Below, piece after piece: positions 18,801-25,028 of a stretch of 27,844 bases of DNA (positions are counted from its first letter, which is position 1; each line of letters opens with the position of its first letter). Location: NCBI GenBank assembly GCA_963991145.1, contig CAXDOZ010000021.1, positions 1 to 27,844 of the forward strand, written 5' to 3'. This DNA comes from CAXDOZ01 sp963991145. Its GTDB lineage: Bacteria > Bacteroidota > Bacteroidia > Chitinophagales > JABDMM01. A program made the translations under genes and the position numbers. A model generated the notes under the pieces. That model had not been told where the DNA came from. It searched no databases and worked only from the letters and a program-made list of their open reading frames with translations.

Positions 18801-21034
18801 ACCCAATAGCGACTAATGATTCTATTTGTCCTGGTGACTTTGGAGTACTGTCAGCAACAAGTGGTGGGGCAAATGGCCAGATGTACTGGTATACAGATTC
18901 TACTTTGCTTAACCTGGCTTTCGTGGGAAATCCATTCAATACTCCAATTGTACTTCTTACTACAGACTTCTATGTAGTTGAACAGGATTCTACTGGTTGT
19001 AGAAGTAATACCGTAACTGCTACTGTTGTAGTAAAAGCAAATCCGAATCCTACTGTTAGCAATGACACAATTTGTCCTGGTGATCAGGCTACCTTAACTG
19101 CAAGCAGCACTATCGCTGTTCCAGGAACAATGAATTGGTACAGTGATCCGGGGCTTACAAATCTGGCATTTAGTGGTAATCCATTCATCACGCCTCAAAC
19201 ATTTGTAAGCACAGATTACTGGCTGGTAGAGACTGCCGGAAACTGTCCTTCAGATACTGTTAGAGCAAGTGTTGTGGTTATTCCACTGCCATTGCCGAGC
19301 GTAACGAATGATACTATTTGTGAAGGTGAAGTGGCAGAGCTTACTGCTACTACCGGCGGAGCAAATGGAAACTTCTACTGGTTCTCTGCTCCTGATATCA
19401 ATAACCTGGTATATATCGGAAATCCATTCCTTGTTTCTGGTCTTACTTCAGATACGGTTTTCTGGGTAGTCGAGAATGACGGGGCTTGTGTGAGCGATAC
19501 TATCAGAGCAAATGTGAAGGTTAATCCTCAGCCAATTGGCCAGTTCCAGATCAGCCAGGCTTGTTTTGGCGATAGCACTGTATTTACTGATCAGTCCACA
19601 GGAATTGAAGCAGGAGCAAGCTATCAGATCGATTATGAGAATGATGGTTCTATTGATGCAAGTCTTCCGGCTGGGAACTTCAGTTACCTTGCACCAACTG
19701 CAGGTCCTTTTGAAGTAAGGGTGATTCTAAGCAATCCAAGTGGTTGTACAGACACCTTCATTCAGTCTTACTATGTTGATTCTGTGCCGGTCGTTCTATT
19801 CTCTGCTGATACTGTTTGCGAAGGGGAGCCTACAACATTTACTGACCTATCCTTCTTTGTAAGCCCAGGTGCGAACTATCTATGGGACTTTGATGGAGAT
19901 GGTAATATTGAATCCTTTACTAGCGGCTCTCAACAGTTTACTTATCCAACAGGAGGAACCTATGTTGCCAGTCTGCTGATCAGAAATGTTACTGGATGTT
20001 TTGCAACAGGTTCAGATTCAGTATTTGTAATAGCTAAACCTGCTGCAGCAAGCTTGACCAGCAATAGTCCGCTTTGTGAGGGAGATACTATCCTAATAGA
20101 TGCGACTGCCAGCGGTTCTGGAACCACCACTTTTGCCTGGACAGGTCCAAATGGCTTTACTTCTACTACTATGGATATTGAGATTCCAGATGTGACGGAA
20201 GCAGATCATCAGGGAACTTATACCCTTGTAATCACTGATTCAAATGGTTGCGAGTCTGATCCAAGCTCAACTTATATAGAGATCAGTCCGATTCCTCAAA
20301 CACCACAGGCTGGAAACGATGGCCCTGTATGTGAAGGGGATGCAGTTCAGTTATTTGCAGGAAATGTTCTAAACGCAACTTATGTATGGGCAGGTCCGAA
20401 TAGCTTCAGCTCAACAAATCAAAACCCAATCATTGATCCTGTTGCGATCACAGATTCAGGGATCTATACAGTTTATGCTGAAGTGAACTCATGTCAATCT
20501 GAACTGGGAGAAACCAGATTGATCGTTAAGCCTGCTCCAACGATTGTAGCAATTGGAGATACCTCAATTGAGGAAGGCACGATTGTTCAAACCAGTGCAT
20601 CCGGCGGTATCGCCTATATATGGGATCCACCGGAGTACTTTAGTTCCTATGACATCTCTAATCCATTTGTTTCCGGATTACCTGTTGGTACAAACACATT
20701 AGTCGTAACCGGCTACAATGAGTTCCTATGTGCTGATCGCGATACAGTGATCATCGAAGTGACTCAGGCGGCAGGACCAAACGTGTATGATGTGATCACA
20801 CCAAATGGAGATGGTAGAAACGACTTCTGGGTAATTGAATTCCCAACGGGAACCGTTGATTATACTATTTCGGTTTACGATCGAACCGGTAATAGACTCT
20901 TCTTTAACCAAAACGCCTACAACAACGATTGGTCAGGTACCAGAGACGGAAAAGAGCTTCCTGAAGGAGCTTACTGGTACATTATTGAAGTTGATGGAAA
21001 TGTGTTCAAGGGCGGAATAACAATTATTCGATAA
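9845..21034 (+). CDS. Giant secreted adhesin with Ig-like, 13 HYR, PKD and 14 Ig-like repeats, ending in a gliding-motility-associated C-terminal (CHU_C) domain
   Basis: 3729 residues from ATG 9845; a TTG at 9836 in the same frame would add three residues. Residues 1-29 form a signal peptide (MKRRF, hydrophobic ICISILICALLF, cleavage near AYS). Approximate order: 30-160 N-terminal beta domain with paired Cys; 160-509 four Ig-like domains (for example VCIGGSASLVA); 510-1572 thirteen HYR domains; 1573-1915 TWTG/NW module, beta-helix-like strands and a linking domain ending SQFSPWVLAG; 1917-2090 two PKD domains (YDWDFDNDG); 2087-3231 fourteen Ig-like repeats; 3228-3398 two PKD domains (YLWDFDGDG); 3398-3640 Ig-like domains with PLCEGD/PVCEGD; 3644-3729 CHU_C domain (VITPNGDGRNDFW to GNVFKGGITIIR). 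CHU_C is the type B T9SS sorting signal. The protein is inferred to be displayed on the cell surface for adhesion, like SprB/RemA-type proteins. The PorP/SprF gene follows three bases later. Ligands are unknown, and no enzymatic motif was recognised. Confidence 0.93.
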   Translation: MKRRFQKSSICISILICALLFCSMDFAYSQCLPRGNFYYGQVNPGCNTFTTVTNIGPGEYFRVPVSNGVSYTISTCGTGWDSQLTGFQGTNTGVSIFYNDDFGPDCSSTEASVTFTATFTDFTRVRLNNFNCASNSGLGSATLKVRENLIGAPTIVAASSNPCSDTLVVVSPAPGYEYYWQSAINGTNTANQGTTFVPTVAGTYYVRPRSPIINIASAGNTGGCWSPASNGIAVTVGSSSSPPTTASISEDTVCIGGGTVQLIASGGVKGSGAVTEWYLGSCGGTPVGTGDTISVSPPGAAGSYNYFARYEGTCNQTSCASVGLIVENDPAITVIGPASVCIGGSASLVANLTGGAGNCAYQWQRASSPGGPWTNVGVNSQNLSTAAINATTYFRCQITCSGTNCDNAVSNVLTIGVSAQPSIAIGASSNTICAGDSVNITSAVASGLGICSIELQSAPAGSGPWSSLGTVTAIHNTGPINSNTFYRAIYSCTGAGCDPDTSNTVSVTTDGTLPMITCPANISVGSDSGLCGAIVNYTPPVGTDNCPGAVTIQTSGLASGSLFPTGITVNTFKVTDSNGDTAVCSFTVNVVDSSAVSISCPGDIVTISDSGVCGSVITYSSPVASGACSPPIVNQIAGLASGSLFPPGATVNTFIALDTAGNTDTCSFTVTVSDTSTPSITCPPNDTVYVLAGNCNAVATYTPPVVSIPCGSSNLTQIAGLASGASYPFGVTTNTYVASNGFGFNDTCSFTITVLDTIKPIIACPANISAPADSGSCNGTVTYPTPLATDNCGFVSINLVSGLASGSSFPPGISTVVYAATDTSGNSDTCSFTITISDTVRPVISCPSNVVLTTALSQCDSSYTYSVTASDNCPGVTVNQIAGLTSGSAFPAGITTNTFVAIDSAGNSDTCSFTVTVNDNQDPVISCIANINASTDSGVCGATIIFSSPLASDNCPGVTLAQISGLPSGSLFPVGVTTNSFVATDSSGNTDTCSFTVSVTDTNSLTINCPANVTAYTGAGTCNSTVTYSSPTATVTCGSASITQIAGLPSGSSFPFGVTTNTFIATDTFGNADTCSFTVTVLDTISPTVTCPGDLTVSADTGGCTAIVNYAAVTTNDNCGVVNINQIAGLASGSTFPAGSTVNTFIATDSSGNTDTCSFTVTVIDSIAPVNNCPANVSLPAAAGSCDTTYLFNVTATDNCLGANVSQIAGLTSGSSFPIGTTTNIFVATDSSGNSDTCSFTITVTDNQDPVVSCPSNINVNADSGVCGATVSFALPNASDNCPGVVLNQILGLPSGSIFPVGVTTNTFVAIDSAGNSDTCSFTVSVVDTSSISITCPANILAFTSSSSCQTTVNYSTPVVSVSCGLVSVNQISGITSGSMFPLGITTNIFVASDTSGNTDTCSFTVTVSDTVSPNILCPPNLTVNTDSGACSAVVNYVSPIATDSCGIASISQISGLASGALFPGGITTNTFVAVDSSGNTDTCSFTITVVDSINPVISCPMNITLPAAPGQCDTAYIYSVTATDNCIGAGITQIAGIASGSPFPIGVTTNTFVATDSSGNTDTCSFTVTVGFAASNIYTWTGALNSQWSNNQNWIPCGKPGLGDSAIIPAAGNNPISSSNDSIGTLIVQAGGNLTISDSFFVASTLNNSGTLNHTGANVIQIGGDFNNAGTFLTGAPVVFTGSGQQNLSGNFTGTNALGTVLILNPDSLVLGDDVQLNLLILAGGLLDLNGNELEIMNNSPASINLISGYIVGEDEASKITWQIGTATGSFVFPFGTHGGLNYIPVTFNVSAAGTGTGEISICTYPTNSQNLPYPTGVLNMHLQNNGADQSAGAANRFWRVEPGSYATNPTSDVTFRYTTSDLLVGAVTLDQNAFEAYRWNGASWDSPISGIINSGQNSFTLSGISQFSPWVLAGSCEAKFQADTVCLGNPTTFIDSSSATFYAWDFDTTDGLINSTIAANVQYTFSSPGIHPVRLVIGNVSGCVDTFVMNVLVDSSAVADFSASTECFRDSTSFADLSIGASSTFVYDWDFDNDGTYEITSASPGDVKYLYPAAGSYNAKLRITSASACSDSIIVSVVVDSVPATPTAVNDTICLGSNASLLATSGGANGDFYWYSDAGLTNLAFIGNPFNITSPPNSTSYWLVEQTGNGCSSDTARADIVVSTSLISAPSVSGDTVCIGEVAMLTSANSGTIYWYSDAALNNLAFVGNPFNVNGLITNTSYWATVVDSSGCLGDTARADVIVNTISTPTVGSDTICAGQQATVSAITGGSNRSMHWYSDAALTNLQYIGNPLVIPSGTIFSNYTGYVVEVSGVCTSDTASFNIVVQTTGAVAPMVIGDSTCIGGTASVSAMAAGSISWYSDPGLNTLVGTGSIYNTGTLLSDTSYWAIQIDSSGCPSDTSRADVVVSAIPNPTVSSDTICAGDQATLIATSGGFGGDFYWYADPSLSTVGFIGNPLYVPANTIFTSTSGWLVESDGVCESDTVGFTIVVDNSVIAAPTVTGDSICPGDQATLTATASGVVSWYSDPGLSNLVKVGSVLNTGPLSSSTSYWAVQSDSTSCFGDTARADVFVDSIASPTASADTVCSGNNATITAVSGGANGNMNWYSDAGLTNLISVGNPLILSNLTVSTTVWLVETNGNCSSDTVSVTAVVSTNVLPAPVVSNDTVCPGDQAVLTATGTGIVSWYADPATTNLVQTGSVFTTPPVNANSSYWAVQSDSSGCPGDTARADVFVQSISAPTVINDTICGGEAAVVFAVSGGANGDIYWYADSTLQNLVSIGNPLILNSNLIYASVDFYAVEVLGSCQSSVVKGSIIVESQTLPTPVVSNDTICPGDNATLIAQSAGTFEWYNDPGLTSLAFVGNPFNTTALSTATSYWVIQTDSVGCNSDTARADIIIDSLASPTVIDDTICPGAGAVVIAQSNGPNGAMHWYSDPGLNNLLSIGNPLILPSGITSSFGGWVVERSGNCASDTVPFNVVVQAIPDPIATNDSICPGDFGVLSATSGGANGQMYWYTDSTLLNLAFVGNPFNTPIVLLTTDFYVVEQDSTGCRSNTVTATVVVKANPNPTVSNDTICPGDQATLTASSTIAVPGTMNWYSDPGLTNLAFSGNPFITPQTFVSTDYWLVETAGNCPSDTVRASVVVIPLPLPSVTNDTICEGEVAELTATTGGANGNFYWFSAPDINNLVYIGNPFLVSGLTSDTVFWVVENDGACVSDTIRANVKVNPQPIGQFQISQACFGDSTVFTDQSTGIEAGASYQIDYENDGSIDASLPAGNFSYLAPTAGPFEVRVILSNPSGCTDTFIQSYYVDSVPVVLFSADTVCEGEPTTFTDLSFFVSPGANYLWDFDGDGNIESFTSGSQQFTYPTGGTYVASLLIRNVTGCFATGSDSVFVIAKPAAASLTSNSPLCEGDTILIDATASGSGTTTFAWTGPNGFTSTTMDIEIPDVTEADHQGTYTLVITDSNGCESDPSSTYIEISPIPQTPQAGNDGPVCEGDAVQLFAGNVLNATYVWAGPNSFSSTNQNPIIDPVAITDSGIYTVYAEVNSCQSELGETRLIVKPAPTIVAIGDTSIEEGTIVQTSASGGIAYIWDPPEYFSSYDISNPFVSGLPVGTNTLVVTGYNEFLCADRDTVIIEVTQAAGPNVYDVITPNGDGRNDFWVIEFPTGTVDYTISVYDRTGNRLFFNQNAYNNDWSGTRDGKELPEGAYWYIIEVDGNVFKGGITIIR
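11372..14560 (+). repeat. 13-unit HYR array: one single unit plus three 981-bp four-domain blocks
   Basis: Units start at 11372, 11618, 11864, 12110, 12356, 12599, 12845, 13091, 13337, 13580, 13826, 14072 and 14318. From 11618 the lengths run 246, 246, 246, 243 three times without exception, so blocks start at 11618, 12599 and 13580. Position 1 units all have DSGVCG. Position 2 units replace the usual DNC with IPCG, VTCG or VSCG. Position 3 units have DNCG, or DSCG in the last block. Position 4 units have CDSSY, CDTTY or CDTAY and are one codon shorter. Every unit keeps four Cys. Confidence 0.95.
16106..19537 (+). repeat. 14-unit Ig-like repeat array with alternating A and B subtypes
   Basis: Anchored on the D of the D-[ST]-x-C-x-G motif (mostly DTIC or DTVC), units start at 16121, 16373, 16610, 16865, 17102, 17357, 17594, 17843, 18080, 18335, 18572, 18818, 19064 and 19310. 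Odd units 1-9 (type A) are 249-255 bp, mostly with GGANG-like insertions before WYSD and a C-x-S-D-T-type tail. Even units 2-10 (type B) are always 237 bp, lack the insertion, and have SYWAVQ-like and DTARAD-like tails. Units 11-13 are each 246 bp and do not alternate; unit 14 is also not of type B. Each unit has two Cys. The repeats stay in reading frame throughout. Confidence 0.95.
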
Positions 21035-21037
21035 AAG

Positions 21038-22540
21038 ATGAGAACCATGAAAAATCTAAGAAACACAATCAGACTTATTGGATTATTGGTGGCGATCATT
21101 TTCACCAATCAGGGAGTTCAAGCTCAACAGATACCGATCTATAATCAGTATCCGTACAATCCATTCTTATACAATCCTGCAATGGCCGGAGCCGATGGAT
21201 ACACTGACCTTTACTTCAATTATAAGAAGCAATGGACAGGAGTTCCTGATGCCCCGGATACGAAGACGCTAACAATTGATGCTGCCTTCGCAAAAGGAAA
21301 AGTAGGACTGGGCGGACAGATATTCTCGGATAACACTCATATCCTTCAGAGGATCGGAGCGAATATCTCCTATGCTTATTACCTCAAGTTCAATGAGGAA
21401 AGAACTCACTACTTATCAATTGGTATTTATGCTGGATTCATGAATATCAATCTGAATACTGATGAGGCGAATATTCAGGATCTCGATGATCAACTATTAG
21501 CGGCACAATCCAAGTACAGAACGAATCTCGATCTCGGCCTTGGAATCAATTACCACTACAAAGGGCTGAACATCGGTTTCTCTGTTCCTCAACTTGGATC
21601 ATTGATAGGAAACAGCACCGAGCTTCAATTTGATAATAAGAACCACTATGTGGGTTCGGTATCATATGACATTCGATTGGGTAAGAGCAAGCAGTTTGGA
21701 CTGGAGCCAATGGCTTTGATTCGCGCCCAGCAAGGTGTTGAAGTATCTGTCTATGGTCACCTGAAATTCGATTGGGACGATAAGGTTTGGGTTGGAGCCG
21801 GTTACACCAGTGTAAATGCCGGAGCAAATGCTAGTGCTGGATTTAGAGTCCATGAGATGTTCAGCGTAACCTATACATATGAGGTTCCCGTGCTTTCTGA
21901 AACCAATCTATTTGGTCATACACATGAGTTTATGGTTGGATTCAGGTTTGGAAACTACAAGAAGAAAGAGCAGCTTGTTCAGATCGATCAGATCATTAAT
22001 GATGTGAGGAGATTGAAAGCTAATCAGGGCTCAAATATGGAAGAGTTAGAAAGAGTTGATTCCATCTATCAGCAGCTTGAGAAGAAGGTCATCAGAAATG
22101 AAGGAGATATTGAGATTCTTTATGAGGAAGTTGAAAACCTTAAAGAATCCACTAACCGCATTATGATGATGGATTTCCTTGATGTGGAAGATGGTGGAAA
22201 CGTATTCTTCAAACAGGGAAGATCAAACCTTTCTGAAGACGGAGAAGCTCAATTGGATAAGGTAATTGAAATGATCAGAGGAAGGGATATCGTTCGACTT
22301 GAGATCGTTGGATATGCAAGTACAGAAGGCGATGAGAATTCTAATCTGATTCTTTCGAATAAGCGCTGTGCCAGCGTAAAAGACTATATCCTGGAAAACA
22401 GTGACCTTGAGTATAGTAAGGTTCTAACTATACCAAATGGAGAGAGTAATCCAATGGTGGATGATCGAAATCTACCTTACGATGAGAGAGAAGCAAATCG
22501 TAGAGTAGATATCTACATCCTCTATAATCAAGACAAGTAA
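21038..22540 (+). CDS. PorP/SprF family T9SS outer-membrane protein fused to an OmpA-like domain
   Basis: 500 residues. A signal peptide is visible (cleavage near residue 29, VQA|QQ). Residues 30-308 match the PorP/SprF family: early IYNQYPYNPFLYNPAMAG, then YFNYKKQWTGVPDAP and repeated amphipathic strands of a beta-barrel. Residues about 309-370 are charged and helical, probably coiled coil (EELERVDSIYQQLEKK). Residues about 388-500 form an OmpA-like peptidoglycan-binding domain (VFFKQGRSNLSEDG, LEIVGYAST, LSNKRCASVKDYIL, REANRRVDIYI). Typical PorP/SprF proteins are about 300-330 residues, so the tail is an addition. The start follows the adhesin stop by three bases; a second ATG at 21047 is possible, and either would give a signal peptide. 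PorP/SprF genes often sit just downstream of CHU_C protein genes, so it is inferred to help export or anchor the adhesin while binding the cell wall. Confidence 0.92.
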   Translation: MRTMKNLRNTIRLIGLLVAIIFTNQGVQAQQIPIYNQYPYNPFLYNPAMAGADGYTDLYFNYKKQWTGVPDAPDTKTLTIDAAFAKGKVGLGGQIFSDNTHILQRIGANISYAYYLKFNEERTHYLSIGIYAGFMNINLNTDEANIQDLDDQLLAAQSKYRTNLDLGLGINYHYKGLNIGFSVPQLGSLIGNSTELQFDNKNHYVGSVSYDIRLGKSKQFGLEPMALIRAQQGVEVSVYGHLKFDWDDKVWVGAGYTSVNAGANASAGFRVHEMFSVTYTYEVPVLSETNLFGHTHEFMVGFRFGNYKKKEQLVQIDQIINDVRRLKANQGSNMEELERVDSIYQQLEKKVIRNEGDIEILYEEVENLKESTNRIMMMDFLDVEDGGNVFFKQGRSNLSEDGEAQLDKVIEMIRGRDIVRLEIVGYASTEGDENSNLILSNKRCASVKDYILENSDLEYSKVLTIPNGESNPMVDDRNLPYDEREANRRVDIYILYNQDK

Positions 22541-22545
22541 AATGG

Positions 22546-22572
22546 AAAAGGGCTCTAATCGAGCCCTTTTTT
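22546..22572. terminator. Bidirectional terminator between converging operons
   Basis: A perfect stem AAAAGGGCTC / GAGCCCTTTT with a TAATC loop has a T run on the plus side (22567-22571) and TTTT on the minus side. It ends the adhesin/PorP transcript and the minus-strand operon. The minus-strand pseudouridine synthase stop codon (22555-22557) lies in the hairpin, so its last codons form one arm. Confidence 0.88.
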
Positions 22573-23256
22573 CTTTGCCTCCTGATAAGCAGCTTTCCAA
22601 AGCGCATCATCCTGATTGGGTATTGCCTTGATCACGATAGGTTCTTTCTTCACCGGGTGAATGAATTCCAGCTTGTAGGCGTGAAGAGAAATGGATGCAT
22701 CAGGATTTGATCTTGGAGCACCATATTTGAGATCTCCCTTGATCACACAGCCAATATTTGCCAACTGCACCCTGATCTGATGTGGTCTTCCTGTTTTAGG
22801 CTTTACTTCAAGAAGGTTGTACTTATCCAGGCTTAGGATATGCTTATAGCTTAACTCTGCTTCCTTAGATCCAAACTTTGAAGAGGGGCAAACAAAGCTC
22901 TGATTCTTCCTGGAATCCTTGTACATGTGGTTTACAAGGGTGTCCTCTTTTTTTGGAGGTGTCTTTGCCGTTAATGCCCAGTAAGTTTTTTGGACACCTC
23001 TTTTTGCAAAGAGATTATTCATCCTGCTCAGGGCCTTTGTAGTTCTGGCAAAGATCAATACTCCTGAAACTGGCCTGTCGATTCTATGAATCAGTCCAAG
23101 AAACACATTGCCGGGCTTCTTGTATTTGACCTTCAGATATTCTCTTACCTCTTCCAGGATTGGAGAATCTCCTGTGATGTCGCCTTGTGAAAGAGAACCA
23201 GCAGGTTTATTGACAGCAATTAGATGATTGTCTTCGTATAGGATATCAAAGCTCAT
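22555..23256 (-). CDS. RluA family RNA pseudouridine synthase
   Basis: 233 residues, cytoplasmic. Isomerises uridine to pseudouridine in rRNA or tRNA. Motif I (YEDNHLIAVNKPAG, residues 7-20) and the catalytic motif HRIDRPVSG (residues 57-65, nucleophile Asp60) are clear, followed by the FARTTKALSRMNNLF and KTYWAL strands and motif LLEVKPKTGRPHQIRVQLA. No N-terminal S4 domain is present, which fits the short RluA/TruC-like subgroup rather than RluD; the target uridine cannot be read from sequence. Its ATG overlaps the end of the upstream oxidoreductase gene by 11 bp, so translation is probably coupled. It is the last gene of the six-gene operon and ends in TAG inside the bidirectional terminator. 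Confidence 0.92.
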   Translation of the reverse strand: MSFDILYEDNHLIAVNKPAGSLSQGDITGDSPILEEVREYLKVKYKKPGNVFLGLIHRIDRPVSGVLIFARTTKALSRMNNLFAKRGVQKTYWALTAKTPPKKEDTLVNHMYKDSRKNQSFVCPSSKFGSKEAELSYKHILSLDKYNLLEVKPKTGRPHQIRVQLANIGCVIKGDLKYGAPRSNPDASISLHAYKLEFIHPVKKEPIVIKAIPNQDDALWKAAYQEAKKKGLD

Positions 23257-24304
23257 ACTTTCCCTTAAACCGGGCTATATCAACTTCCGGGTTTAATTCG
23301 GTTCCATTTAAGATATGGTTAATCAGTTGGATACTGAAAAATGGAGCAAGACTTACTCCTTTACTGCCCATACCATTGAAGATGTAAAGTCTGTCTATTC
23401 CTGGATGAGCTCCAAGCAGAGGTTTTCTGTCGATGACTGTAGGTCTTATACCTGCCGCTCTTAAAACCACTTCGAAATCCAATTCGAAATAATCTTGAAA
23501 TCGTTGGTTGAGCTTTACATCTCCAGTGGAAGTTGGGATGGCTTCGGTCTCGTTTCTTTCATAAGTCGAACCCAGATAGTAGAGATCCTTTTCAAAGAAT
23601 GGAGTCAGATTCAAGCCAGAGATATGAGTTATATGATCTAAGCCAAGACCGGGAATACTCAGGAGTCTCATTTGCCCGCGATTTGGAATGAGGGGCAGAT
23701 AATTGAACTCATCAAATCCATTGCTGGCACCTTCAGCCAGGATAAGATTTGGGCTTGATTGATCTCCAATAATGAACTGAGAATCTCTCTTTAGGTCATT
23801 GGGACTAAATTCAATATTCAGCAAAGAGTCCATCGATTTAAGGAAGGAGTGACAGCTGCGCAGATACTCATGCACATTCAGTATCCTACCTCCATTTATC
23901 TTGAAGTATTTCCCTTCTTTAAATCCCCTTGGAGCTTTGAATAGCTCATCGGAGGAGAGATAAGAGTTGATGCCTGGTGTTCCCTGTTTGGCCGACCAAT
24001 CGTTCTCCGCTTTTGTATCCGGCAGATATCTAAAAGTCTCAATCTCGTGAAAGAACTTTGTTCCCAGTTTAATTTCAAGATCAGGATAGAAACCATCGGT
24101 AAATGGAAGAAGATCATCAATCATCCAGGACTTATTCATGCTTCTTCCTGTAATTGGATTGATGACTCCGGCCGCTCTTCTGGAAGCTGAGTTTGGATTG
24201 TGTTTATCTATCAGTAGAGGCTTTAATCCCAGATTTAGGGATTGCATGGCGAGGGTGGTTCCGGCAATTCCCCCTCCAACTATGATAAGGTCAAACTGTT
24301 TCAA
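23246..24304 (-). CDS. FAD-dependent oxidoreductase, DAO (D-amino-acid oxidase-like) family
   Basis: 352 residues when started at TTG 24304. The Rossmann motif DLIIVGGGIAGTTLA (residues 5-19) binds FAD ADP, followed by LLIDKH (end of beta-2) and RRAAGVINPITGR. The C terminus has AAGIRPTVIDRKPLLGAHP and LYIFNGMGSKGVSLAPFFS, typical of DAO-fold enzymes including the MnmC oxidase domain and glycine/sarcosine oxidases. The substrate is not determinable; no methyltransferase half is attached. An ATG at 24403 would give 385 residues, but those extra 33 are charged, lie upstream of the conserved fold and overlap most of the 3' end of the previous gene in another frame. TTG 24304 overlaps that gene's TGA in the arrangement TTGA, as expected for translational coupling, so it is preferred. 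Confidence 0.8.
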   Translation of the reverse strand: MKQFDLIIVGGGIAGTTLAMQSLNLGLKPLLIDKHNPNSASRRAAGVINPITGRSMNKSWMIDDLLPFTDGFYPDLEIKLGTKFFHEIETFRYLPDTKAENDWSAKQGTPGINSYLSSDELFKAPRGFKEGKYFKINGGRILNVHEYLRSCHSFLKSMDSLLNIEFSPNDLKRDSQFIIGDQSSPNLILAEGASNGFDEFNYLPLIPNRGQMRLLSIPGLGLDHITHISGLNLTPFFEKDLYYLGSTYERNETEAIPTSTGDVKLNQRFQDYFELDFEVVLRAAGIRPTVIDRKPLLGAHPGIDRLYIFNGMGSKGVSLAPFFSIQLINHILNGTELNPEVDIARFKGKYEL

Positions 24305-24660
24305 CGGAAATAGGAGAGGTCCTTTTCTTCTTTCTGTTCTTCCTCTTTCTGTCTTTGGCCATCTCTGAAACTTGCGAGCTTGTGCAAGTGAGAATACATC
24401 CATACAAATATGGCTGTGACAATGGCAACATTGATTAGTGAAAGTAGAACTAAAGGAAGCATTTGATCTTCAGGAACATTCAAGCTAAAATCACTTTGAG
24501 GCTGAATTCCAAATACCTGAGTTCCAAGTATAGAAATAATAGTAGATAGCAAAAGCCAGAACAAGGAGAAACGGAACACCCATTTCATCGGTCTTTCCTC
24601 AGCTTTCTTTGCCTGCTTATAAATTAGATAGCTAAACAAGATCAACAGTACTATTTCCAT
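24301..24660 (-). CDS. Small hypothetical membrane protein
   Basis: 119 residues with no recognised family. It has three probable membrane segments: residues 3-14 (weak, at the N terminus), about 27-50 (WVFRFSLFWLLLSTIISILG) and about 68-89 (LPLVLLSLINVAIVTAIFVWMY). A short polar loop lies between segments two and three. The C-terminal 25 residues are strongly charged (RQKEEEQKEEKD) and likely cytosolic. Its start overlaps the 3' end of the MmcQ/YjbR gene by 10 bp and its stop overlaps the next start by 4 bp, so it is expressed as part of the operon. The overlaps on both sides are the main reason to accept it as real. Confidence 0.75.
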   Translation of the reverse strand: MEIVLLILFSYLIYKQAKKAEERPMKWVFRFSLFWLLLSTIISILGTQVFGIQPQSDFSLNVPEDQMLPLVLLSLINVAIVTAIFVWMYSHLHKLASFRDGQRQKEEEQKEEKDLSYFR

Positions 24661-25013
24661 TCCTTAAGCTCCTCTTTTTCTTTTTTTGTCAATCCCTGAA
24701 CTACCAGATCGTAGGAGTGGTCTACCATCTCTTTCACATCTTCTACTGAAAGACCATCTCCTGAGAAGTTGATCGTATTCCAGTGTTTCTTATTCATATG
24801 GTAGCCCGGCTTCACCGATATAAACTCATCCCTTAACTCCAGATTCCTCTCAGGATCTCCTTTCAGATTTGATGTATCGCTTCCGGTGAGGGATAAGGTC
24901 GCATACATCTTATTCATCACCTTGAACACAATGGTCTCCGGTCCAAAAGGGCTTGATTCTGTTGTTGCCGGCTTACTTAAACAGTAAAGACGATATGACT
25001 CGATATCCTTCAT
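24651..25013 (-). CDS. MmcQ/YjbR family protein
   Basis: 120 residues, the usual length for this family of cytosolic proteins with a CyaY-like alpha-beta fold. Seen motifs are ESSPFGPETIVFKVMNKMYATLSL near the N terminus (the F.V..KM.A pattern), then LRDEFISVKPGYHMNKKHWNTI in the middle and a helical end (VEDVKEMVDHSYDLVVQGL), in the order normal for the family. Members are often described as possible DNA-binding proteins, but the biochemical role is not established. It lies 15 bp downstream of the flippase-like gene, and its TAG stop overlaps the start of the small membrane protein. Confidence 0.88.
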   Translation of the reverse strand: MKDIESYRLYCLSKPATTESSPFGPETIVFKVMNKMYATLSLTGSDTSNLKGDPERNLELRDEFISVKPGYHMNKKHWNTINFSGDGLSVEDVKEMVDHSYDLVVQGLTKKEKEELKEWK

Positions 25014-25028
25014 TTAAGGGCCTCAAAG

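Noticed and set aside
16106..19537. Regularly spaced repeats resembling a CRISPR array
   Set aside because: Spacing is always a multiple of three, the repeats are degenerate, and the whole stretch is one open frame coding for Ig-like domains with paired Cys.
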